From: Aestuariivirga sp.
Lineage (GTDB): Bacteria; Pseudomonadota; Alphaproteobacteria; Rhizobiales; Aestuariivirgaceae
Reading direction: 5' to 3'
Length of the DNA: 64,000 bases
NCBI RefSeq assembly: GCF_020252395.1
Contig: NZ_JADCDB010000016.1
Location: forward strand, 1-64,000
Positions within the stretch are counted from its first letter, which is position 1. Each line of letters begins with the position of its first letter. Positions 51,778 through 59,901 of the stretch are shown one piece after another. Position numbers and translations under genes: made by a program. The notes beneath the pieces are model-generated. The model worked only from the letters and a program-made list of their open reading frames with translations, was not told where the DNA came from and did not search any database.

Positions 51778-52694
51778 GCCGCGCGCGGCAGGCCGGCGGC
51801 GAACGCGGCATCATCCTCATTGCGGTGCTGCTCGCCGTGGCCATGATGGCGGTGATGGTGGTGGCGGCTGCCGCGCTGACGCGCGCCGGAATCGGCAACG
51901 AGCAGCTGGAGCAGCGCCGCCTCGCCTCGCATCTCGCCCTGCGTTCCGGCATCGAGGCCGCCAAGGCGCTGATCCTCGCCGCCCCGGAAGCCGAGCGCCT
52001 GTCGTTCATGGGCGATAACGAGCCGGTCAATCTCGGCAACGGGATCTCGGCCATCGTCAGCCTGCGCGATGCCGGCGGTCTTGCTGACCTCAACCGGTCG
52101 GACCCCCAGCTGATCGAGGCCGTGGCCCGCATGGGCGGCCTCGGCAAGGCGGCGGATGGCCTGGCGGACAAGATTGCGGAACTCCGCAAGCAGGCCGCGC
52201 CCGATGCGGGCGTGGGCCCGCCTCCCGCCAACAGCAACCCTAACCCGGCCGCCCCCGGCAGCGAGGAGGCGAAGCCGCCGGCGGTGCCTATCGTCTTTCT
52301 GTCGCTGGACCAGATGCCCGCCCTGCTGGACATCGAGTCCGCCGACGCGAAGACGCTCGCGTCGCTTCTCACGGTCTATAATCCCACCGGGCAAATAAAT
52401 CCGCTTGCAGCGCCCGATGAGGTGCTGCAGTCCATACCGGGTCTGACGGACAGGGACATTTCGGACATCGCGATGGCGGGCAAGACGGGGGCAGGCAAGG
52501 ACGACAGCCGGCTGCAGCAGCTGATCCAGCGGCTGCCGGGCCTGTTGAGCCTGAGGCAGCCGCGCGTCTTCATGATCGAGGTCAAGCTCGATGGCGGCCC
52601 CGGTATCCTGCCGGGCAGCGCGGCGCGCGCCGTGGTGCGCCTGACGCCGCAGGCGCTGATGCCCTTCGGCACGCTGGCGCTCGAGGAAGAATGA
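51774..52694 (+). CDS. gspK: Minor pseudopilin GspK
   Basis: A 306-residue large minor pseudopilin. The leader ends in GGERG and the helix IILIAVLLAVAMMAVMVVAA lacks the +5 Glu, as is normal for GspK. The soluble region has the LADLNRSDPQLIEAVARMGG and PLAAPDEVLQSIPGLTDRDI stretches (the second matches the helix-hairpin-helix-like part of GspK) with a Pro/Asn-rich loop between them. It caps the pseudopilus. It overlaps gspJ and gspL by 4 bp each. Confidence 0.88.
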   Translation: MSRARQAGGERGIILIAVLLAVAMMAVMVVAAAALTRAGIGNEQLEQRRLASHLALRSGIEAAKALILAAPEAERLSFMGDNEPVNLGNGISAIVSLRDAGGLADLNRSDPQLIEAVARMGGLGKAADGLADKIAELRKQAAPDAGVGPPPANSNPNPAAPGSEEAKPPAVPIVFLSLDQMPALLDIESADAKTLASLLTVYNPTGQINPLAAPDEVLQSIPGLTDRDISDIAMAGKTGAGKDDSRLQQLIQRLPGLLSLRQPRVFMIEVKLDGGPGILPGSAARAVVRLTPQALMPFGTLALEEE

Positions 52695-53779
52695 CGATGG
52701 ACGACAGCAGCATCACGCTCTCCTTCGCCAGCATCTGGAACGGCCTGCGGTCTCCGGTGCTGGCGCTGGCCGAGGAACTGGCGCTGCGCCGGGCCTCGGG
52801 CGAGCAACCGGCGGTGGAGATCCGTGTCCATGCAGGCGGCCTCGAGGTGCTGCGCCACCGGGGTGGGGCTGCCGAGGTGCTCCTGTCCGCCGCGGGCCGC
52901 CCGCAGGCGGCCCTGCTGGACATCATTCGCCAGCTCGCCCGGGGGCTGGGGTCCCAGGCCGCGCTCAGTTTCGCGGCCGACCAGTCGGTCAGCCAGCAGA
53001 TCGTCCTGCCGCAGCAGCCCGACGCCGTGCTGCGCGCCATCGTCCGAAACAAGGTCGAAAGCCTTGCCCCGTGGCCGCTTGCGCAATGTCTCCACGGCAT
53101 GCGCGCCTCCGCCATCGCCGGCGATCCGCAGCATGTGCGCGTCGACGTCGCGGTGGTAAGCCGCTCGCTTCTGGAAGATCTCGCCGCCACGCTGCGCCGC
53201 GCGGGCGTGGAGGTGAAGGCCGTCTCGGTGCAGCTGCCGGACGGCCAGCCGGTGGCCATCGATCTGGGTGGTGACGATGTGCGCCGCGAGGCGCGCGCCC
53301 ACGCCGCGCGGCTGGCCCGGACCGCCGCCGCGGTTTTGGCGCTGCTCACCGGTCTCGGCCTGCTGTGGATCTACCGGACGTCTTCGGAGGCCACCCGCCT
53401 CGAGGCGGAAACCGCATCGCTTATGGGGTCGCTGAAGCCGGGCGGGACGCCCGCCGGCGAAACTCCGCAGGTGTCCGCCGCCAACCGCCTGTTCCAGGCG
53501 CGGCAGGACCGGCTGTCCGCCGTCGCCGTCCTTAACGAATTGTCCAAGCTGCTGCCTGACAACGTGCACCTTCTGTCGCTCGATCTCGAGGGCGACCAGA
53601 TCACCATCAAGGGGCAGGGCAGCGGCGTTCCAGATCTCATCCAGCTGCTTGAGGCCTCGCCCGAATTCGAGGGCGTCAATTTTGCCGCCGCCACCGAGCT
53701 CGACCAGAACAGCAATGCCGATGTGTTCTCCCTCGTCGCAACGCTCGCGAAGGCGCCGCCGCCCGGAGGCGTGCCGTGA
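52691..53779 (+). CDS. gspL: Type II secretion protein GspL
   Basis: A 362-residue bitopic protein. An N-terminal cytoplasmic part (about residues 1-200) contains the actin-like fold that contacts GspE (VRNKVESLAPWPLAQCL); one membrane segment AAAVLALLTGLGLLWIY follows near residue 218; the periplasmic part has the PilN/GspL ferredoxin-like fold (LNELSKLLPDNVHLLSLDLE). It bridges the ATPase and GspM. Its start overlaps gspK. Downstream, the operon is interrupted by a gene on the other strand before gspM. Confidence 0.88.
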   Translation: MTMDDSSITLSFASIWNGLRSPVLALAEELALRRASGEQPAVEIRVHAGGLEVLRHRGGAAEVLLSAAGRPQAALLDIIRQLARGLGSQAALSFAADQSVSQQIVLPQQPDAVLRAIVRNKVESLAPWPLAQCLHGMRASAIAGDPQHVRVDVAVVSRSLLEDLAATLRRAGVEVKAVSVQLPDGQPVAIDLGGDDVRREARAHAARLARTAAAVLALLTGLGLLWIYRTSSEATRLEAETASLMGSLKPGGTPAGETPQVSAANRLFQARQDRLSAVAVLNELSKLLPDNVHLLSLDLEGDQITIKGQGSGVPDLIQLLEASPEFEGVNFAAATELDQNSNADVFSLVATLAKAPPPGGVP

Positions 53780-53790
53780 GCGGGCCGCTG

Positions 53791-54210
53791 TCAGCGCGGA
53801 ATTTCGCAGCTGCCGAAATCGACCGCCGACATGCCGGCCGCCAGCAGCGAGGTGCTGAGCGCCCCGGTCACCCGGTTCATGAACACCGCGCGGGCGGAAA
53901 TCTCCGGGCCCTCCTTGCTGATGCCCACGATCGACGTGTCGCGGATGTCGAACTGCATTGGCGCTTCGCTGCAATCGCGGTCCGAGAAGCGGTTGGGGCA
54001 CAGCCGGAAGCTGCCCGCGGCGAGGTCCAGCACCATGCGCTGGGTCTTGCCGCTGTTGGTGCAGCCGGTGGAGAAGCACAGGTTGCCGCGGCTGATCAGG
54101 CAATCGAGCGTTTCCGCCCGCGCCGCTGGCGCGCCGGCCAACACCGCCAGAGTCATGAAGGCGACGGACATGGGTAATCGGACCGGTGCAGGCAGCATGG
54201 AGCCAGTCAT
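53791..54210 (-). CDS. Small secreted cysteine-containing protein, opposite-strand gene inside the gsp operon
   Basis: A 139-residue protein with a convincing signal peptide (AFMTLAVLAGAPAARA, cleaved before ETLDC). The mature part holds Cys at several positions (LDCLISRGNLCFSTGC, FRLCPNRFSDRDC and the final FGSCEIPR), which suggests disulfides, and has strand-like sequences AGSFRLCP and MQFDIRDTSI. In-frame ATGs at 54210, 54198 and 54171 are possible; the last would still leave a good signal. The family is not recognised. It lies in the 488-bp gap between gspL and gspM, antisense to them. It may be a substrate or accessory of the secretion system. Confidence 0.65.
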   Translation of the reverse strand: MTGSMLPAPVRLPMSVAFMTLAVLAGAPAARAETLDCLISRGNLCFSTGCTNSGKTQRMVLDLAAGSFRLCPNRFSDRDCSEAPMQFDIRDTSIVGISKEGPEISARAVFMNRVTGALSTSLLAAGMSAVDFGSCEIPR

Positions 54211-54267
54211 AGCGGTAGCGCCCCCGCTTGTCGACGCGGCAGAACCGGGCGTGGGGGCCGCTGCCCG

Positions 54268-54843
54268 ATGATCGTTTCCACCGTCAAGAACCTGTCGGGC
54301 GAGGCGCGCAAGGGCGTCGCCGTTCTCGCCGTCGCGGCGCTGGCGGCAGTGGTCCTCGCTTATCTGCTTTTGGTATGGAACGCCCAGGCGGCCGAGCGGC
54401 TGGCCGAGGCCCGGTCCGGGCATGATCTGGTTGCCGCCCGCACGGCGAAGGCCGTGCGCGAGGGCGCCACGCGCCTCACCGCCGCCGATGACGTGGCCCC
54501 GATGTTCCTCGAAGGGGCAACGCCGGGCCTCGCCTTCGCCGAGTTCCAGTCGGTGGCCGGCGACGCCGCCACGGCCGCCGGCCTTGCGGTCAAGCGCATG
54601 CAGCCCGTCGACCCGGGCGACAGCGAGGGCTCAGCGCCCTACCGCCTGAGCATGGATGCCGAAGGCAGCATCGGCCAGCTGCGGGATTTTCTCGCCGGCA
54701 TCGAATCCCGCCTGCCGGTGATGTTCGTGACCGGCCTCGAGATACAGCCCGCCGCCGGGGCGGGCGAGGGCGATCCCTACCCGTCCGAGTCGCTGCGCAT
54801 GACGGTGCGGATTGAGGCCTATGGATGGAGGGTGCAACCGTGA
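54268..54843 (+). CDS. gspM: Type II secretion protein GspM
   Basis: A 191-residue bitopic protein. A short cytoplasmic start precedes one membrane segment (VLAVAALAAVVLAYLLLVWN, about residues 20-40) and a periplasmic ferredoxin-like domain (SIGQLRDFLAGIESRLPVM). The GspM family is weakly conserved, so the call rests on size, topology and place. Its TGA overlaps the GTG of the next gene. Confidence 0.8.
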   Translation: MIVSTVKNLSGEARKGVAVLAVAALAAVVLAYLLLVWNAQAAERLAEARSGHDLVAARTAKAVREGATRLTAADDVAPMFLEGATPGLAFAEFQSVAGDAATAAGLAVKRMQPVDPGDSEGSAPYRLSMDAEGSIGQLRDFLAGIESRLPVMFVTGLEIQPAAGAGEGDPYPSESLRMTVRIEAYGWRVQP

Positions 54844-55514
54844 ACAGGCGGCTGGCAGGGCTGACGGCCGTTGCCGTCCTTCTTGGCGGTTACCTCGGCT
54901 ATGAGTATCTGGGCCATTTCCAAGCGGGCAGCGGCGGTGACTCCGCAGCCTTGAGCGCCGGGGGCCCGCGCGCCGCTGGCGTGAAGCTGAACCCGCTGCA
55001 GGGCCTCGATCCCAAGGTCTTCCTGGCTATCGTCGACCGGCCGCTCTTCAACCCCTCGCGCCAGCCGCGCCCGGCGGAGCAGCCGCCGATGCCGGTGGCG
55101 CCGGTGGCCGAGCCGCCGCCGCCTCCTCCGCCTCCTCCGCCGCCCCCGCCGGTGCAGGGTCCGGGGCCGGAGAATTACCAGCTGCTGGGCGTTGCCTCAG
55201 GGCCTGATGGCCGCATCGCGGCGTTGCGCATTGCCTCGAGCGGCGATGTCGTTTACCTGCGCAAGGGCGAAAGCGTCGACAGTTGGAGCGTCATCGACAT
55301 CGGAGAGCGCACGGTGGCGATCGGCACGCCGGAGAACGCCGTTACCTACAGCCTGTTCACCACCACCGCCCAGCCGGCCAGTGACCCGGCCATGACCGAT
55401 CAGGGCCAGGCGCAGCCCCTGCCGATGCCAATGCCGCTGCCGCTTCCCATGCCACAGCCGGGGCGGTCCCGCGGCATGCCAGACCCCCGCCTCCTGCCCG
55501 GCTCCGGAGGCTAG
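54840..55514 (+). CDS. GspC/GspN-like type II secretion component
   Basis: A 224-residue protein with an N-terminal membrane segment (LAGLTAVAVLLGGYLGYEYL) and a periplasmic HR-like domain that starts with VDRPLFNPSRQP and continues with YQLLGVASGPDGRIAALRIA and VVYLRKGESVDSWSVIDIG, as in the homology region of GspC that contacts GspD. Between them is a run of Pro residues, and the tail (LPMPMPLPLPMPQPG) is Pro/Met-rich. No PDZ domain is present. GTG 54840 overlaps the gspM stop. I read it as the GspC equivalent, though GspN naming is common in related genomes. Confidence 0.75.
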   Translation: MNRRLAGLTAVAVLLGGYLGYEYLGHFQAGSGGDSAALSAGGPRAAGVKLNPLQGLDPKVFLAIVDRPLFNPSRQPRPAEQPPMPVAPVAEPPPPPPPPPPPPPVQGPGPENYQLLGVASGPDGRIAALRIASSGDVVYLRKGESVDSWSVIDIGERTVAIGTPENAVTYSLFTTTAQPASDPAMTDQGQAQPLPMPMPLPLPMPQPGRSRGMPDPRLLPGSGG

Positions 55515-55526
55515 CGCGACGGGTCC

Positions 55527-57740
55527 TCAGTCGAAGTTGAGGTTCTTCATCTTGGCGCGCAGGTCCTGCGACATGCGCGAGGCCTCCTCGCCATTGCGCA
55601 CGATGGTGGGTGTGATGAACACGATCATTTCGTTGCGCGTGGCGATGCCGCCCGTGGTGCCGATCAGGCGGCCCAGCAGCGGCAGCTGGTTGGCGCCCGG
55701 CACGGTCACCCGGCTGCGGTCCTCCGTGCCGTTGATGAGGCCGCCCAGCAGCACCGTCTGCTGGTCGTTCACCGAAACCTTGCTGTTGATGGTCCGCTGG
55801 GTGAATTTCGGCTGCCCGCCGATGCCGGTTTCCTGCTGCACGGCGGACAGCTCCTGGCCGAGGTCGATCATCACCGCGCCGTTGGCGTTGACGCGCGGCT
55901 TCACTTTCAGCACCACGCCGGTGTCGCGGTATTCGTAGGAATTCACCGTCTGGCCGCCCTGCGTGGTTTCCGTCTGGGTCTGGATCGGAACCTGGTCGCC
56001 CACCTTGATGGTGGCGGTCTCGTTCTCCATCACGAGGAGCGACGGCGACGAGACGATGCGCACATTGGTGACCTTCGACAGCGCGTCCACCACCAGCTGC
56101 GGGTTGGAGATGCCGCCCATCACGAAGTTCATGCCCGGCAGCTTGGGGCTGATCACCGATCCCGTGGTGGAGGTCTTGTCGGTCAACATAAAGCTGAAGT
56201 TGCCGCTCTCGAAATAGGCCTGCACGCCATAGCGCAGGGTGTCGTTCAGCTGCACCTCGGCGATGGTCGTGCTGATCAGAACCTGAGTCGAAGGCTGGTC
56301 GATCTGTGCCAGGGTCGAAAGGATCTCCCGGTAGTCCTTCGGCGACGCGCGGATCAGCAGGGTGTTGTTGGCCGCAATCGGCGTGATGCGGATGCCGTTG
56401 CCGGAGAAGCCCGAACCGCCGCCGCTCGCGCTAGCGGAGCCCGAGGCCGGGGTTTCCGCGGTACTGGAGGTTGCGTTGGGGTCGCCTTCCGGCTGGCCCG
56501 GTTGCATGGGCGGCTGGGGCGGCACGCCGCCCATGCCGCCCATGTCGTTCGGCTGCTGATCCTGTCCCTGCTGGTCCTGGCCGCTGCTGTCGATCGAAAC
56601 ATTCATCTGCTGGCTGTCGGGGGCCACCTCCGCCGACGTGCCGCCCCCGCCCCCCGTGCCGTATGTGGCGTTGAGGATCTTCGCCAGCTCCGTGGCATTG
56701 CCGTTCTGCACGGCATAGACATAGGACTTCGGCGCATCGAGGTTTTCGCGGTCGAGCCGCTTCACCCAGGTGATGGCGCGGCGCACCTTGGCCTGGTCGT
56801 TGGCGATGATGATCAGGCTGTTGAGGCTCGGCACGGGAATGATTTTGAGGCCGTTCGGCCCCGCGCTTGCATTATCTTGGGCGAAGACCCTCATCACCTG
56901 GGCGGAAATGTCCTCGGCGCGGCCATTCTCGAGCGTGGCCATGGCGAAGGTCTGGTTCTTCATGGTGTCGACGTCGAAGTTGGTCACCACCTCCACCAGT
57001 GACCGGCGCTGCGAGGCGGGGCCGCGGATCAGGATCATGTTGCCCGCATTCCATGCCCGGGCGGATCCCAGCTGCTGCATGAATCCGTCGAGCAGGTTGA
57101 CCATCGCCGAAGGCGCCACATAGCGCAGCGGCACCGCGCTCACGCCATAGCCTGCGGAGACCTCCTTGCCCATGTCGAGGTTGTTGGCGTCATTCTCCAA
57201 GGCCTGCAGCATCACCACCTTGAAGTTGCCGTCGGATTGGACGAGCGCGCCATTCGCCATCTTGAGCGACGCCTCGAAGGTGTCGAGCAGCTGGCGCGCG
57301 CTGAGTGGCCTGTTGCTCACCATGGTGATGGACGCCTGCAGGCTGGGGTCGACGGTGTAGTTGTAGCCCAGCGTCTCGCCCAGGATCAGCTTGCTCGCTT
57401 CGGCCACCGTGGCGCCGTCTAGGTTGACGGTGAACTTGCCATCGTCCTGCTCGCCCACCCCTGCCGGCGGCTCGCTGCCGTCGTCACCCGATGCGGGGCT
57501 GACGCTAGGAAATACCTCGTAGCGCGCCGCCTGGGCGGCTGGCTTCATCACCGGGCCACCGCCACGGGTGGTGACTTTCTGCGGCGATCTTGCCGTGAGA
57601 TCGATCTGGTTCGTGCTTTCGAGCCGGGCCGTGGGCGCCTGGCAGGATGCAAGCAGAAGCCCGGCACATCCCAGCAGGGTGGCGCCTCGAAGGCCGGATG
57701 CGCATGATCTCAGTCCCTGAAGAAGGCCGGCCGGAGGCAA
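55527..57740 (-). CDS. gspD: Type II secretion secretin GspD, lipoprotein
   Basis: A 737-residue outer-membrane secretin. It has an N-terminal lipoprotein signal (GCAGLLLASC), an N0 domain (FTVNLDGATVAEASKLILGE), N1-N3 domains (one ending KSYVYAVQNGNATELAKILN), a long Gly/Gln/Pro/Ser-rich insert (about residues 365-445), and the secretin domain with VRIVSSPSLLVMENETATIK and QQTVLLGGLINGTEDRS and a C-terminal RMSQDLRAKMKNLNFD. The start is TTG 57740, supported by AAGGAG seven bases upstream. It is convergent with the rest of the gsp genes, which end 12 bp away. Confidence 0.93.
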   Translation of the reverse strand: MPPAGLLQGLRSCASGLRGATLLGCAGLLLASCQAPTARLESTNQIDLTARSPQKVTTRGGGPVMKPAAQAARYEVFPSVSPASGDDGSEPPAGVGEQDDGKFTVNLDGATVAEASKLILGETLGYNYTVDPSLQASITMVSNRPLSARQLLDTFEASLKMANGALVQSDGNFKVVMLQALENDANNLDMGKEVSAGYGVSAVPLRYVAPSAMVNLLDGFMQQLGSARAWNAGNMILIRGPASQRRSLVEVVTNFDVDTMKNQTFAMATLENGRAEDISAQVMRVFAQDNASAGPNGLKIIPVPSLNSLIIIANDQAKVRRAITWVKRLDRENLDAPKSYVYAVQNGNATELAKILNATYGTGGGGGTSAEVAPDSQQMNVSIDSSGQDQQGQDQQPNDMGGMGGVPPQPPMQPGQPEGDPNATSSTAETPASGSASASGGGSGFSGNGIRITPIAANNTLLIRASPKDYREILSTLAQIDQPSTQVLISTTIAEVQLNDTLRYGVQAYFESGNFSFMLTDKTSTTGSVISPKLPGMNFVMGGISNPQLVVDALSKVTNVRIVSSPSLLVMENETATIKVGDQVPIQTQTETTQGGQTVNSYEYRDTGVVLKVKPRVNANGAVMIDLGQELSAVQQETGIGGQPKFTQRTINSKVSVNDQQTVLLGGLINGTEDRSRVTVPGANQLPLLGRLIGTTGGIATRNEMIVFITPTIVRNGEEASRMSQDLRAKMKNLNFD

Positions 57741-57856
57741 AGCGTTACTCCTTGCGGCCCGCGCCCATTGGCCCTGACCGGTGTCGAAAAACCTAATAAT
57801 CGATGAAACTTATGCTTCGATTCGGTAAGCAAACCCTTAATGAAGGGTTTCGCGGT

Positions 57857-58540
57857 TCACCAGAATGGCACGTCCGGCGCGAGCCGCCCGATCCACAGGA
57901 GCAGGATCACCGGGGCAATGAAGCTGCCAAACGGGATCTCGTCGCTCATCCCGACCCGGCGTCCCATCAGTCTCATCACGATGGCGCCGCCCAGCCCCGC
58001 CAGAGAGGCGGCAAGGCAGGCCATGGGCAGCAAGCTAGGTCCGAGCCATGCCCCTGCGACGGCCGCCAGCTTCACGTCCCCCAGTCCCAATCCCTCAACG
58101 CCGCGCAAACGGAACCACAGGGCGCGCAGCAGGTAGAAGATGCTGCCCCCCACCACCGCGCCCAACAGGCTCTCGGTCAGCCCCGCCGTCCAGTCTCCGG
58201 GGTGGAACACCGCAACATTGGCAGCGATGCCCAGCGGCACGGCGGGGTAGGACAGCGCATTGGGAATGATGAAGTGCCGGAAGTCGATCAGCGTGATCAG
58301 TCCCATCAGCAGGGCCAGCACGGCAGTGGCCAGCGCAGCCGGCGGCGGCGCCACGAGTGTGACGGCGAGGCCCACCGCTGCCGCAAAGGCCGCCGCGCCA
58401 ATCCGCTCGGCGCGGTTTAGCAGGGGCGCGGAATCGTCTGGCGGCTGTTCGACCACGCCTGCAACCTTGACCGGGCCGCGCGCAAATGAAAGTGCCGGCG
58501 GATGCCGCGTCCGCAATGAAAAGCTTTGCAGGAGTTCCAT
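57857..58540 (-). CDS. Type IV prepilin peptidase (A24), short form
   Basis: A 227-residue aspartic peptidase that should cut the GspG-K leaders. The two catalytic Asp residues are in LITLIDFRHFIIPN and in GLGDVKLAAVAGAWLG. The N-terminal methyltransferase domain with CxxC pairs seen in full-length PilD/GspO is missing; only the membrane peptidase part is present, and it is preceded by about 50 polar residues. ATG 58540 is preferred. It lies on the same strand as gspD and upstream of it, so the two may be co-transcribed. Confidence 0.85.
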   Translation of the reverse strand: MELLQSFSLRTRHPPALSFARGPVKVAGVVEQPPDDSAPLLNRAERIGAAAFAAAVGLAVTLVAPPPAALATAVLALLMGLITLIDFRHFIIPNALSYPAVPLGIAANVAVFHPGDWTAGLTESLLGAVVGGSIFYLLRALWFRLRGVEGLGLGDVKLAAVAGAWLGPSLLPMACLAASLAGLGGAIVMRLMGRRVGMSDEIPFGSFIAPVILLLWIGRLAPDVPFW

Positions 58541-58604
58541 CCACAGAAATCTTCGTCTCTTGACCTCTGCTGCCGCCGTTGGCGGGACCCGCACCCTGGC
58601 GAGG

Positions 58605-59045
58605 GTCCCGCCTTGCGGCGATGAGGGCTGTGAGGCGGTGTTTTCGCTTTGCCCTGAGGCGGTTGTATAAGGCGTTTATGCCGGGGTTCCAGCTTGTGGC
58701 GGCGAAGGCTGCCATGAAGATGCGCTTGCGCAGCCTGGCGCGGCCGTTTTGCACCGGGCGCTTGCCGGAGGTCTTGCCGCTGTCCCTGCCGTGAGGGGCG
58801 ACGCCGGTAAGGGCCGCGACTTCCTCCCTGCTGAGGCTTCCGGGTTCCGGCAGCCTGACGACGGGGCCAGTGCCGTGCGCAGGCCGATCCCCTTGATCGG
58901 GCAGAGCCTGCTCAGGCGGCGGATCTCGGCTTCATGAAGGCCGCGAAGCCTTGGGCTGGTGGCCGTTGCAAGGCATGTCTGGACGGCCACCAGCCGGTCC
59001 TCGATCTGCCCGATGAATGTCAGATGTTCGGCCAGATCGAGGCTT
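58605..59045 (-). pseudogene. IS110-family transposase remnant
   Basis: The C-terminal half of an IS110/IS116-type DEDD transposase, read on the minus strand. One frame gives LAEHLTFIGQIEDRLVAVQT through RLSRLCPIKGIGLRTAL (about 59040-58870); a frameshift then leads into VVRLPEPGSLSREEVAALTG, GVAPHGRDSGKTSGKR and FMAAFAATSWNPGINALYNR, ending at about 58605. The N-terminal RuvC-like catalytic part is absent. It fills the gap between the prepilin peptidase and PP2C genes, with its fragment ending only about 11 bp before the PP2C stop codon. Confidence 0.8.
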
Positions 59046-59055
59046 GGAACATGCG

Positions 59056-59901
59056 CTATCGCGCCAGCATCACGGCCGTTGCGTCATCCGCGGACTTGAA
59101 GCGCGGATAGCGTGAGCAGTCCGGGTCGCCCGCCTCCGCCGCGCGCAATGCGGCCAGCACTTTGTCGACGCCGCGCAGGCTCGCCTCCAGCAGCCCTTCA
59201 TCGTCGTGAAGTCCATAATGATCGGCCGCCCGGTAATAGCCGTCCGTGCAGAGCAGGATCCGGTCGGGCCGCCCGAGATCGATGATCTCCGGCATCGCCA
59301 AGGCATCGGCACGCGCTTCGAGGATCGAATAACCCCCCGGCCGGTTGCGCTGCGCCCGGCCTTGCTTGATTCGCGGCGCGAATTCGGCGAGCAGCGCCTT
59401 CATGTCGAGCATCCCCGCGTCGCGGCGCTTTTTCGCCTCGCGCGTCAGCCAGCGGTCCAGCACATTGTTGGGCGAGGCGGCATGGACGCGGTGTTGGCCA
59501 GCGCCATCGCGCGCCAGCAGGCAGCTATCGCCGAGCCGCAGCGCCTGCCAATCATTGCCATAGCGCTTCACCAGCACGAGGCAGGCGGCGGGTGGGTCAT
59601 AGTCCGCCGGGATCGCCTTGCCGGCGGAAGCCTCCTCGAAATCTTGGATCAGCCCCGCCACCAGCTCTTCCAGCAGCGACGGGAGCGGCATGCCGCGCGC
59701 CGCAAGCTCCGCCAGCCGTGCATGGGCCTTCGCGACCAGCCAGCGCGCATCGGTGCCTTCGCCAAGGTAATTCTGCCTGTTGATGCCCGTGACGCCATCG
59801 AGGATCCACGCGGCCGAAACATCGTCAGGCGTTCCGAGCCAGCCGAAGCCGTCTTCGTTGGTGGCGCCGCTGCCCTCGCTCACCGCGCCGATGAGCTTCA
59901 C
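59056..59901 (-). CDS. PP2C-like serine/threonine phosphatase domain protein
   Basis: A 281-residue protein with the PPM/PP2C metal pattern: Glu and Asp in GATNEDGFGWLG, AWILDGVTG (motif II), ILLCTDGYYRA and the C-terminal SADDATAVMLAR. RLGDSCLLARDG is the middle strand. Some loops are shorter than in classical PP2C. It starts at the 4-bp overlap with the Gfo/Idh/MocA gene, which places it last in the amino-sugar operon. Its partner kinase or target is unknown. Confidence 0.82.
   Translation of the reverse strand: MKLIGAVSEGSGATNEDGFGWLGTPDDVSAAWILDGVTGINRQNYLGEGTDARWLVAKAHARLAELAARGMPLPSLLEELVAGLIQDFEEASAGKAIPADYDPPAACLVLVKRYGNDWQALRLGDSCLLARDGAGQHRVHAASPNNVLDRWLTREAKKRRDAGMLDMKALLAEFAPRIKQGRAQRNRPGGYSILEARADALAMPEIIDLGRPDRILLCTDGYYRAADHYGLHDDEGLLEASLRGVDKVLAALRAAEAGDPDCSRYPRFKSADDATAVMLAR

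Noticed and set aside
52376-54103. A 575-residue minus-strand open frame across gspL
   Set aside because: It is an antisense shadow. Only the short frame 53791-54210, which has a signal peptide, is credible on that strand.
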